Part shown: one piece after another, positions 11,413 to 22,100 of the stretch
How the letters are laid out: each line of letters opens with the position of its first letter
Numbering within the stretch: position 1 is the stretch's first letter
Position numbers and translations under genes: made by a program
DNA from: Cavenderia fasciculata
Lineage: Eukaryota; Evosea; Eumycetozoa; Acytosteliales; Cavenderiaceae
Length of the DNA: 64,000 nt
Assembly: GCF_000203815.1 (NCBI RefSeq)
Contig: NW_004457734.1
Span: forward strand, 1,123,233 to 1,187,232
Reading direction: 5' to 3'
Notes under the pieces: model-generated
What the model saw: the letters and a program-made list of their open reading frames with translations, nothing else
What the model was told of the DNA's origin: nothing
The model's database searches: none

Positions 11413-12549
11413 TTAACCACATGATGAAGTCATCATCATTCTTTCATTTTGTAAAGATTCACCATGATGAGTTCTTCTAATTGTCTCGGCCATCATTGAT
11501 GCTAAATTAAACACATATTAATATTAATACTTTTTCTTCTCTCCTTGTCTTTCTTTCTATATCTTTCTATACATACCGATAGAAATAATTTTTAATTTTG
11601 GACATTTTTCCTGATTATGAGTATTTGGAATGGAATCTGTGATGATTAATTCACTGATGGCACATTCATTGATAATGTCAATGGCATTGTTGGAGAATAC
11701 ACCATGGGTGACGAGTGCATAGATCTTTTTGGCACCTCTTCTCATTAGAGTGACTGCTGCCGAGTTTAGAGTGGAACAGGTATCGGCAATATCATCGATG
11801 ATGATGGCAATCTTGCCTTGAACATCACCGACAAGAATGGTTTCCGAATCAGATGATGCAATGCTTGCTTTGTGGATGATTGCCAAATCAGTTTCTATTT
11901 TATCGGCAATGATCTTGCCACGTTTAACACCTCCAACACCTGGACTGACAATGACCATATCACCTTGGTCAAGTGGTTTAATTCTCTTTCTAATATATTT
12001 TACAAACAGTTGATCTGAACATACATTCTCTACTGGTATATTAAAGAATCCTTGAATTTGTGATGAACTAAAAATAAATAGATAGATAGATAGTAAGTAT
12101 ACTATAACTTGTATGTCTTTTTGTTTTGTTTTGATTCTCTCTTTCACTCACTGAAGATCTAAAGTAATGACACGAGTAATACCAGACATTTCAATCATAT
12201 TAGCAACCAATTTACAAGTGATTGGGGAACGTGATTTATCCTTTTTCGATTGTCTTGCATAACCAAAGAAACTAATGACAGCTGTGATACGATGAGCAGA
12301 TGCACGTTTGGCACCGTCAACCATGACCAAGAGCTCCATCAAGTAATCATTGACACATGGGTTGCATGTAGGTTGTATAATGTACAAATCAACGTCTCTG
12401 ACCGATTCATTGATCACTACATGTGTCTCGCTATTGGCAAACTTTGATACAAACACCGATCCCAACTTTGTATTCAATTGTTGTGATATCTCTTTTGCTA
12501 ATTGAGGATGTGCATTACCACTTAAAATAACTAATGGATGTAATGTCAT
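11413..12549 (-). CDS. prs: Ribose-phosphate pyrophosphokinase (PRPP synthetase)
   Basis: Makes PRPP from ribose 5-phosphate and ATP for nucleotide, His, Trp and NAD synthesis in the cytosol. Three exons (12152-12549, 11577-12067, 11413-11501) encode 325 aa, the usual class I length. Start MTLHPLVILSGNAHPQLA is the first ATG of the conserved frame; upstream codons are T-rich leader. Motifs seen: FANSETHVVINESVR, the ATP-binding loop FFGYARQSKKDKSR, LDLHSSQIQGFFNIP restored across intron 1, and the PRPP-binding segment AIIIDDIADTCSTL. Exon 3 supplies the end of the conserved C-terminus (AETIRRTHHGES) and then a Met/Ser tail. It is divergent from an Aly/REF gene with a 213-bp shared promoter. 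The paralogue (A, B or C) cannot be assigned. Confidence 0.96.
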
Positions 12550-12762
12550 AACTATAAATATAAATAAATAAATATAAATAAATATAATACAAGACAATAT
12601 CCAAAAGCAAAGATATAAGCACAAATTTAATAAATTAGTCGAAAATGAGGAAGATACAAAAAATTTTTGAACTTGATGATCAAGTGTGAGAATTATTAAT
12701 CTGTATTTCTTTTACTATTATATATTACAAAATAGAGAGAAAAGAGGAGAGAGAGAAGAGAG

Positions 12763-13773
12763 ATGGAGGAAACAACTGTTATTGAAAAGACAAATGTAAA
12801 GTTGGAAAGATCATTGGAGGATTTGATCAAAGAAAATAGAAACGAAAAGAAAAAGAACTTTGTTCAAAGTAGAGTTCAAAATAGACATCATAATGGTGAA
12901 TCAGGTTCTTCATCACCTTCATCTGACCCAATGTCAACTAGTTTGGATTCAATGATTAGTGGACAAAAGAAACAAAACTATGTACAAAGAAATAAAATAG
13001 ATAGAAAGTATGGAAGTGGTGGAAGTGGAGGTGGAGGTAGCCACCACTACCATCAAACAAGCAATATTAAAATCACTGTACAAAATACATATTCTTCAAG
13101 ATCTAGAGGTGGTGGTGAAGGTGCACATCCACTACTAAGAACAGATGATAATCAATATGGTGGTGGTGGTTATAGATCTCATCGTCATGGTGGTAGTCAT
13201 CACCATCAACATCATAGAGGAGGTCGTGGAGGAGGATCACCAGTACAATATAGAAATAGATCACTCTTGGAAAAGGTATCAAAGATTGATCATTCACTCT
13301 TTGATCCAAGAGGTATCAGAGATTACAGTCAAGTAAAGAAACCAATCACTGTCAATATGAATGGCGGTAGAGGAGGTAGAGGAGGTAGAGGTGGAAGAAA
13401 CTCACGTTACGACGACGATGGAGACTTTTATCAGGAAGAAGGTGCTACTATTCGTGTTGCCAATTTAGCACCATCTGTCACTCTACGTGACCTCGGACGT
13501 GTGTTTAGTGTCATTGGAGAGCTAAAGGATTTCGATATTCTACATCATCTCAAGCCTGTTCAAGCATCGATCACCTACAAAAACCCAGAACATGCTCTAC
13601 TCGCAATCAATAGATTCAATGGAATTCCATTGGATGGTCAAGATTTGGAAATAACTTTGGAATCTAAATTAGATCAAAATGAAGAAGAAGAAGAAGAATA
13701 TGAAGATGAATTGGAACAAGGTGACTTTGATGATGATATGCAAGATGATGATATCAACCAAGATGATGAATAA
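12763..13773 (+). CDS. Aly/REF-like RNA-binding protein, divergent copy
   Basis: Single-exon protein of 336 aa with the architecture of TREX mRNA-export adaptors. The N-terminal motif VKLERSLEDLIKENRNE is a UAP56-binding motif. A long Arg/Gly/His-rich region follows (residues about 75-215, RGG repeats). One RRM runs from about 225 to 300, with RNP2-like IRVANLAP and a weak RNP1 (ASITYKNP). The C-terminal 35 residues are almost all acidic (Glu, Asp), which is unusual because Aly/REF proteins normally end in a second UAP56-binding motif. The next gene downstream is a more canonical Aly/REF in the same orientation. Family assignment is good; export function is inferred. Confidence 0.82.
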   Translation: MEETTVIEKTNVKLERSLEDLIKENRNEKKKNFVQSRVQNRHHNGESGSSSPSSDPMSTSLDSMISGQKKQNYVQRNKIDRKYGSGGSGGGGSHHYHQTSNIKITVQNTYSSRSRGGGEGAHPLLRTDDNQYGGGGYRSHRHGGSHHHQHHRGGRGGGSPVQYRNRSLLEKVSKIDHSLFDPRGIRDYSQVKKPITVNMNGGRGGRGGRGGRNSRYDDDGDFYQEEGATIRVANLAPSVTLRDLGRVFSVIGELKDFDILHHLKPVQASITYKNPEHALLAINRFNGIPLDGQDLEITLESKLDQNEEEEEEYEDELEQGDFDDDMQDDDINQDDE

Positions 13774-13798
13774 ATAAATAAATAAATAAATAAATAAA
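13771..13798. repeat. TAAA tetranucleotide repeat
   Basis: About seven copies of TAAA that include the stop codon of the upstream Aly-like gene, so the stop is repeated downstream in frame and out of frame. Confidence 0.85.
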
Positions 13799-14071
13799 AG
13801 ATTAAATCGAAAAGATTATTATTATGAATAAATAACATCATTAATCTAAAAATAAAAATAAAGTAAAGGAGAGAGAAGTTGACAAAAGGAGAGGAAAGTT
13901 GGTTTTTTAAAAAACTGTGTAAGTTCAACCGACCAAAAAGGACAATGAACCTACGGTGTCATTATTATTCTTGTAGTTTTATTATCATCTTTTGGTATTT
14001 GTTTGTTTTTATTATTTATTTATATATATATATTTCATTCCTCCTTTAGAAGAAGAAGAAAGAACAAGAGA

Positions 14072-15190
14072 ATGACAGATAATATTAAACTATCATTAGA
14101 TCAGATCATCAAGAATAGAAAAAAGGAAAAGAGTAGTAATAAATCAGCATCTACTAAAATCAAGACACAACACAAGGTATTTATGATAGAGTAGAATAGA
14201 ATAGATATATTAGATGTTCATCTAACACAAATCATTTATCTTTTCTAGGTAAAATCAACAACTACAACAACAACAAAAGTTAGTAAACCATCATCTTTAA
14301 AGATAAAGAAAAAAGAGACCAAACCATCTACACCAACCAAATTAAGAATTACAATCAAGAATGATAAGAAATCATCATCTCCTTCTTTAGTTGTTGGTGG
14401 TGGTGCATCTAAAAAGTCTGGTGCTGGAGCCGGAGAACTAAAGTCAGGTGGTGATTTAAAGACACTACGTATGACAATTGTAAATGATAAATATAAGCCT
14501 GGTAGCTCTGGTGCTGGTGCTGGTGGCAAGACAATCATCAAGAAACCAATTGGCTTGCGTACCAATATCACAAGATCAACTGATGAAAATGGAAGAGGAA
14601 AAATTAAAATATATAACAAGGCTCCAGGAGGAGGAGGAGGAGTAGACTATCAAAGTAATGGTAGTGGTGGTCATGGTTATGGTGGAGGTTACCAACAACA
14701 AAACAACAACAACAACGGTCTATTTAATAATTATTTCAATAACAACAATAATAATCATAATCATAATAATGGTTCACCAAGTTTCTCTTCAAGCAATGGT
14801 CATCATCATGGTGGAGGAGGATCATCATCACATTTATTATCAAGCAGAAATCCAAATCACAACTGGTCAAATAATGGTTTTAATAACAACAACAATAGTG
14901 GTAGTTTTAGTAGTGGAGGAGGTTTTGGAAGCCCAAAGCCACAACAACTGTTTACAGGTGCCAGAGTTAATGTATCAAACTTAAACTATGACGTAACACA
15001 AGAAGATCTCATCCAAATTTTCCAAAGAGTTGGAGAGGTCAAGAGTCTCAACATCAACTTTGATCGATCAGGTCGTTCCGATGGTACTGCCACCATTGTC
15101 TATTCTCATAGAAACAGTGCTGATGAAGCTGTCAGAACCTATCAAAACGCTCTTCTCGATGGTAAACCAATGATTGTTCATTTAAATTAA
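14072..15190 (+). CDS. Aly/REF mRNA export adaptor
   Basis: Two exons (14072-14176, 14249-15190) encode 348 aa. The very N-terminus NIKLSLDQIIKNRKKE is a canonical UAP56/Sub2-binding motif. A Lys/Thr-rich linker, Gly-rich blocks and Asn/His runs (residues about 185-235) lead to a C-terminal RRM (about 270-345). The RRM holds the family-specific pattern DRSGRSDGTATIVY, which corresponds to RNP1 of ALYREF. It ends directly after LDGKPMIVHLN, so the usual C-terminal UAP56 motif is absent. It lies about 300 bp downstream of a second Aly-like gene in tandem orientation, suggesting an old duplication. Expected role: recruitment of export factors to spliced mRNA in the nucleus. Confidence 0.9.
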
Positions 15191-15939
15191 TTGATAAATA
15201 AATAGAAATAGAAATAGAAAAGATAAATTGACAAAAAAGTAAACAGATAAATCAATGAGATTTATTTCGCTTTTCAAAAAAAAAAAAAGTCTTTGATCAA
15301 AAAAAGGTAGTACTAATCGCGATGAGAGAGACCCCAATTTTCCTACAAATTCTCGAAACGAGTTTGTGTCGCACGCGAAAAAAACAATCCTATTGGCCCA
15401 AGCCACTTTAAGAAAGATTTTTATTTATCGATTGTTGTCCTCCTCCTCCGACTTTTAAACTCCTCCTTCTTTCTCCTCGGAATCCTTTCAACTCAAGATT
15501 ATATCATTCATTGTTGTAATCTTTTTATTTCCTACTCTTTCAGGTATTTATTTAAACAATCTATATATTCCACTAGGAATCCTCACAGTATGAGAGAATA
15601 TATGAGGTGGCACCCGTCCCATGATTTTAGGATCACCACACCCACTATTCTTTGGATCCCAACACCCTTTTAACAAACAACATTTAAATAGACGGGTGAT
15701 CCACAGAGAGAGTGTGTGTGCTTACAAAAAAAATCACTCTATTCTCTCTCTCTTTGTCATCACTCTCAAAGATCATCAACATTCAAAATCAACCCCCCTC
15801 ATTTTATTTAATCTATCTTTTTTTTTTTTATCTCTATCTAATTTATCTCTTTTCTTTTCCCTTTTTACAACTTTTACAAATATCTAGCAATATATAATAT
15901 ATATTAAATATTAAATATTAAATTAAATTCTATAAAAAA
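15191..15939. promoter_or_regulatory. Promoter and leader of the tetraspan gene
   Basis: No coding exon. Contains a hairpin at 15345-15367 (arms ACAAA plus CTCG, and CGAG plus TTTGT), CACCACACCCAC near 15633 resembling G-box (GBF-type) sites of dictyostelids, a second inverse GGGTG near 15694, TATATA elements, and a T/C-rich leader from about 15740 to the start codon. Regulatory meaning is inferred from motif shape only. Confidence 0.4.
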
Positions 15940-16722
15940 ATGGGTCACGTACATCTACTTGGAGGATTTTTAACATTATTATTCTCTGCCGCTGTTATTG
16001 GTATGAATGTCTATGCATTCCTTCAATCAACTCCATGGTATGAGATTGGAACCAACTCACAACTAGTTGATTTACATTTTGACTTTTCAAGAGATGGTGT
16101 AATTTCAGGTGACACTCTTACTGAATGGGACGGAGACTCCAAGACCAGAACTGTAATCTACACTTCTTTTGCCTTTGTCATTATCTCTTTTATTTTTGTA
16201 AGCATCAAACAAATCAAAAATATATTTTTGACAAAATGTAATAATTAATTAATTAATATTAATATATTCTTATTGTTTTAATAGGCCGTTCTTGGATTAC
16301 TCGTTACTGGTGTTGGTATGCTCAAACACTTGCACAAGCATTCTAGAAAGTTCATCCTTGTTTCTGCCATTATTACCCTCATTTCAAATGTTTTAGCCAC
16401 TGCTTTGTTTGTTAGGTAAACAACAAAAAAAACAAAAATGATCATTCAACCTAATCTACATATTATTCTAACATTTTTTTTTTATTTCTATAGAATCAAT
16501 AATGCATTCTGTGATGATATCGAGGATGGATTAGCTGTTAATATCAATCTCAAAGGCACTGATTTCTGCTCCGAGTTTAAGGGAGAAGATTCAGTCTTGT
16601 ATTGGAAACCAGTTATTGGTTGGATCATCACCTTGGTCGCTGCCATCGTATCACTCTTTTTCACCATTGCCGCTGCCAGCATCGTTCGTCACAAGAAATT
16701 CGGATACCATGTCATCCACTAA
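15940..16722 (+). CDS. Four-helix membrane protein (claudin/tetraspan-like)
   Basis: Three exons (15940-16197, 16285-16415, 16494-16722) give 205 aa. Four hydrophobic segments are visible: residues about 5-28, 74-100, 110-130 and 165-192. The first extracellular loop carries TPWYEIG and EWDGDS, and the second has two Cys (FCDD and DFCSEF). This topology (small first helix, large first loop, Cys pair in the second loop, short basic tail ending HKKFGYHVIH) resembles claudin/PMP22-like and Sur7-like proteins, but no family signature is decisive. The long pyrimidine-rich leader and the well-biased codons suggest strong expression. Function unknown. Confidence 0.8.
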
Positions 16723-17917
16723 GCAACACTATATAACACCAATTAATTATATTTGTTAATCAAATGATTCTCCTTTTTTTTTCTTCTTTATGTAAAATAT
16801 ATATAAATATTTATTTATCTTTACAAGATATATAAAGATAAATCCAAATCTTATAAATAAATAAATAAATAATCAATCAATCTCTCAATCAAACCGTGTA
16901 TTCTAAATTAAATTAAATGATTCCAATTTATATTTGGTTTGAAAATGGACCATTTCAAGGTTCCTACTTTAACAATCAAAATACTACCATCCCAAACAAA
17001 CTCTCAAAATATCTTCCTCTCCAGAAACATAAACATACATAATTAAATATAAATCTTAAATAAAATAAAAAAGAGATTGAATATAATATATTTATATAAT
17101 ATGAAATTTAATAATAATAAATAATTATTCCAAAAAGATATAATATGATTATCGATAATCGACCCACTTTCCCCCCTCTCTCACTCTGTACTTCTTCTTT
17201 CGTCTCTCACCTTTTATTTTTTTTTTTTTACTTTTTTATTTTATTCCTTTCCTCTCCTCTTGCTTGAGGATTTATTCTTTTAAAGAAAGATTGTTGTAGT
17301 CATATTGTAGTAGCAGTAGTAGTCATAGTTCACGAGAAAAAACAAAAGGTAATAATAATAATATATAAAAAGACATTGTTTGTTGTTGTGCAAATTCTTC
17401 TTGTTGCAAAAAAAAAAAAATTAAAATTAAAAAAAAAAAAAAAAAAAAGATTGCAACAAGGGTCTTCTCTCTCTTTCTTTGTAATAATCAAAAATTTAAA
17501 ACTCAACATCAACAAATATAACAAAAAAAGAGAGAAAGGGAGAATAGCTAAAGCAACAATAATAATAAAGTAGCCACACTCTATATTATACCCATTTCAC
17601 ATATTATAATATTATATATATCATCACACACATCATCAAAGAATCATCTTTATCCTCAAACCATCATTTTAGACTAACATTAACATCATTATCTCCTAAA
17701 GAGTTTTCTTTTACATATATATACACACACTTACATTGTATGTAGTTTTAAACTCGCACATGATGTGATGATTATCAGAGAGAGTGGTTGTACTGCAAAC
17801 GATTTATTATCGTTTATACAACCCTCCTCCTCTGTCGTAGTCATATAGTACAACAATGAGTAAAAAAAAAAAAACTTATTCTTTTACCTCTTTTATATAC
17901 AACTTATATAGACAAAA
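16723..17917. other. 1.2-kb spacer and rab5 leader
   Basis: No coding exon. Holds TAAA and AAT repeats, a perfect 14-bp palindrome GATTATCGATAATC at 17147-17160, C/T-rich tracts, two long A runs at about 17408-17448, and a strong stem-loop at 17786-17823 about 95 nt upstream of the rab5 start. Confidence 0.6.
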
Positions 17918-19043
17918 ATGAACAATAATAATAAGATATTTCAATTTAAATTGGTATTACTTGGAGAAGCTGCTGTAGGAAAGAGTAGTTTGGTTCTTAG
18001 ATTTGTACGTGGACACTTTTTAGACTATCAAGAAAGTACTATAGGAGGTAGGTTTAAAAGCAAACTAGAGCAGACAGAGATCATATAGACACAACAAGTA
18101 ACCTGACAACGTCTCTCTCTCTCTCTCTCTCTCTCCTTTTTTATTTATAAACTTTGTAAATTACAGCTGCCTTTTTAGCTCAAACAGTTTGTTTAAATGA
18201 TACTACAGTAAAGTTTGAAATTTGGGATACAGTATGTTATCAAATCAATCAATCAATCAATCGATCGATCAATCAAATATACATTCTTTAACTATAATGG
18301 ATTAATTAATTTCTAAATTCAATTCAAAACAGGCTGGACAAGAAAGATATCATACTTTGGCTCCAATGTATTATCGTGGTGCTCAAGCAGCTATTGTTGT
18401 TTATGATATTAGAAGTCAAGATTCATTCGAAAGAGCTATCAAATGGGTCAAGGAATTACAAAGACAAGGAAGTCCAAATATTGTTATAGCATTGGCAGGA
18501 AATAAGTTGGATTTGGCTGCAAAGAGAAAAGTAGAGACTGCTGTAAGTTTTAAATCTTTAAAGACTATCCATGTCAACCCCCTATCAAAAAAAGTGTTCA
18601 CGATTGGATTTGTATCTTATTATTATGGAGATATACAAAAGAGGTACGGGAGAGGGATGTCTCTTCCCCGTACAATTCCACATCCATCGGCACTAAAGTG
18701 AGGATTTGCACTATTGATGGGGCGAATCGGATATTTATAAAAAAAAAAACCAAAAATCTTCATTCTTGATTTTCGGCGACCAACAATCCATTAATAATGT
18801 TGTTTGAATTTCTCTCTCTAATTTATCTCAAATATATTTTAGGAAGCACAACAATATGCCGAAGAAAATGGGTTACTGTTTATGGAAACCTCTGCCAAAA
18901 CTGCCCAAAACGTAAATGAACTTTTTGTAGAAATAGCTAAAAAACTACCAAAAACTCCCAATCCACGTCCAGGTTCTGGTCGTTTACCAATTCCACCAAT
19001 TGAAAATAACAATCAAAGAAAAAAACCATGTTGCAGCAACTAA
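17918..19043 (+). CDS. rab5: Rab5 family GTPase
   Basis: Early-endosome small GTPase. Four exons (17918-18047, 18167-18231, 18333-18542, 18843-19043) give 201 aa. All G motifs are present: P-loop GEAAVGKSS, switch [14 protein letters not shown] (Rab5-type), [26 protein letters not shown] and ETSAKT. It ends KKPCCSN, a prenylated Cys-Cys near the C-terminus as in Rab5. Switch I and the [12 protein letters not shown] segment distinguish it from Rab21/22. Intron 3 is 300 nt, much longer than its neighbours, and stays open in frame for about 50 codons. A strong hairpin sits in the leader at 17786-17823. Confidence 0.96.
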
Positions 19044-19142
19044 AAACCTTTGGATAGTCTCTGTACAATAAAAGTTTTCTTTTTTTTTAATCATCTACTC
19101 AAAAAAAACAAGTCTTTTTAAAAATATATTAATACTTTTTTA

Positions 19143-22100
19143 TTAAACAATATTATTATTTGTTTGGGAATTATTATTATTATTATTAGTTTTTTGTTGA
19201 CTATTATTATTATTTGGATCAACATTTTCTTTGTTATTATTCTTTTTGGTAATAATTTTTTCAGCAAAAGTGGCAGGGTTGATTGTTATACTCTTGGTAC
19301 AATTGTCAGTTTTGTAAATACCAACAAGACGATCGGCAAGTTCAAACATATAGTTACGAAGAGAAATGATGATAAATTGAGCATTCTTTGTACTATCTTT
19401 AATATAATTGGCAATAATCGAAGTATTCTTGTAATCGAGGGCAGCATCAATTTCATCCATAAAATATAATGGTGTTGGTTTATAATGATGTAATGCAAAT
19501 ACAAGTGCCAATGAACTCAATGTCTAAAAATGATAAGAAAATATTAATATCAAATAAATTATTTTCTTTTTCTTTTTTTTTTTCTTTTTTTTTTTGTACC
19601 TTTTCACCACCTGATAAATCAGTAATACGTTTCCAACTCTTTTTTGGAGGACGAACACTAAATATAATACCTTCAGAAAATGGATCAGAGGTATCGGCCA
19701 ATTCAAGTTCTGCATCACCACCAATAGTAATAATTCTGTACATTTCCTTGAGTTTAAGGGTGATGATGGTAAAACCAGCCATAAAGTCATCCAAACGCTT
19801 CTTTCTGAGATCATCGTATAGTTTTTTCAAATCATCTCTTTCTTTGGTAATTGCTTGTAGGTGATCTTGTTGTTTTTCCAAATCTTGAAGTTTCTTTCTA
19901 TATTCTCTAATTGGATTGATTGAAGTTGACTTTAATTTCTCCCTTTGACTAGAAAGACTAACAATCTTTGCACTATTTTCATCTTTTTGTTGACTCAACG
20001 CTTCAAGTTGATCATCTGTATAAATTACTAATGGTTCATCTGGATCATTTTCAAAAATCTTTAATCTATAAAAAATAAAAAAAAGAAATATTAATATATA
20101 TTATCAATTTTTTTACTTTTCTATTTGTTTTTACCTTAATTTTTGTTGATTTAATTCTTCAAACTTTCTAGTAAATTTACTAGCTAGATCATTATTTTCT
20201 TGGATGGTTTTTGTTAAATCTTCAATACTATTTGTAAGATCAATTTCCTTGCTTTTAGATTTATCATCAATCTTTTTAGCCTCTTCATATTCCTCTCTAA
20301 TCTTTTTAATCTCTTCTACCTTTTCATCCACCTTGTCACTATTGTCATCAAAGGCTTTACGACAAATTTCTTCATCCTTTTTCATTGCCTCTTTCTTTTC
20401 CAAAAGACCTTTTAATTTGGCTTTGAGATCCTCAATTTCTTGTTTATGTTGTTCCAATGCTTTTTGAGATTTCTCTATTGATTTTTCTAAACTTTTAATT
20501 TGAACATTTGCTTTTGTTATACCATGTCTTGTTGTATCAATCTAAAAATTAAATAAAATAAATAAAATTAATATTATTTTCTTTTCTATTATTATTTGTT
20601 TTTTTTCTATTATTTACCTTTTGTTGTAATTCATCAACTAAAGTTTTTTGATTTTTTAAAGCACTTCCACCAACATTTAAAATTTTGTTTCTAATTGATT
20701 GAATTGATTTTTCCAAACTATCAACCTTTTCCTTTAACTTGTCATATTCCTTTTTATCAGTTTTGAGGGTTTCTTTGATTTGATCAACTCTTTCTTGTTT
20801 TTGACTAGAGACCTTGATTTGATGTTCGAGGGCTGGGATGGCCTTTGAAAGTTCTTCTTGTTTCTTGTGAGCAGCCTTGATATCCATTTCCATCTTGGGG
20901 AGGTCAAATTCAAGATCTGCCTTTCTACGTTGTAATTGTTGGAGTGATTGTTCGAGTGCACGCTTTTCTTCACGAATCTGTTGGAGTTGACCCTCCAAGT
21001 TGGACATGGAGTCGTTTAGCTTGCCCAATTGTTTTCTGTCTTCGACCGGGTCGCCAACAATCTTGGAACCCATGGCACCTCTGGCAACACGGTTACCACC
21101 ACCAGACATGGCACCACTTTGTTCAATCACACCACCTTCCAATGTAACGACACGATACTTGGTGCCCTTGGTGCCAAAAGCAATCTTGGTTGCACTATCA
21201 ATGTCATTGGCAATCAAAGTATCACGCAATGCAAAGTAAAATGCATTACTATAATTTGGACTCTTCATCTTTACAAGATCATATAATCTCTCTACACCTT
21301 GTGGTCCTCTAAATCTATCAATATTTGATGCCAAATGTTCAATTTTATCTAAAATAATAAATGTTGCTCTACCAAGATTTTCTTTTCTAAAAAAATAAAA
21401 TAAAATAAAAATAATTAATAAAATGATTAAATATATTAATATTAATATATAATATTTTTTGTTTTCCTCTTTTTTTGTTACCTTAAAACTTCAATACATT
21501 TTTCAGCGGTAGAAGTAGTATCAACAACAATATTATCTAAAGAAGGAGCAGCAGTTGAAACGGCAACATCGTATTTCTTATCAATTGCACCAAGATCACC
21601 CAAACGACCATGGATACCAGGAAGCTCACCATTTTCTTTGAGTTTCATGAGACGATTCATGACCGTATTTCTAGAGGTACTTTCAGAGAGAGTTGATTTG
21701 AGTTCTTCAACCTTACTTCTAGTAGACAAACAATCACGATAGACAGTTTCTTCTTGTTGTTTCTTGGTGTCCAATTGAGAAGAGATTTCAACAATTTCCT
21801 GTTTGATTTGTTCCGATTCTTTCTTGGCCTTGCTAATTTCAGTGGTTCTCTTTGTGATGGTGACTTTGGCATCTTCAATTGCCTTGTTTGCCTCGTCCAA
21901 ACGATGGACAGATGTCTTTAGATCCTTGGAGAGGACTTCAATCTCTGATTCTTGAATGTCAACCTTGCTCTTGATTTCCGAAAACTTTTTACTCCATGGC
22001 ATCAATTCCTTTTGAACCTCTTCCATCTCTGCTTGCAGTTGAGCCGTTTCACCCTTGGTGGCTAGAGTCATCTTTTCAAGTTTCTTTTCCTCTTCGACCA

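Noticed and set aside
17408-17448. Long A runs as possible processed-copy (retroposition) tails
   Set aside because: No gene-derived sequence precedes them; homopolymer runs are normal spacer content here.
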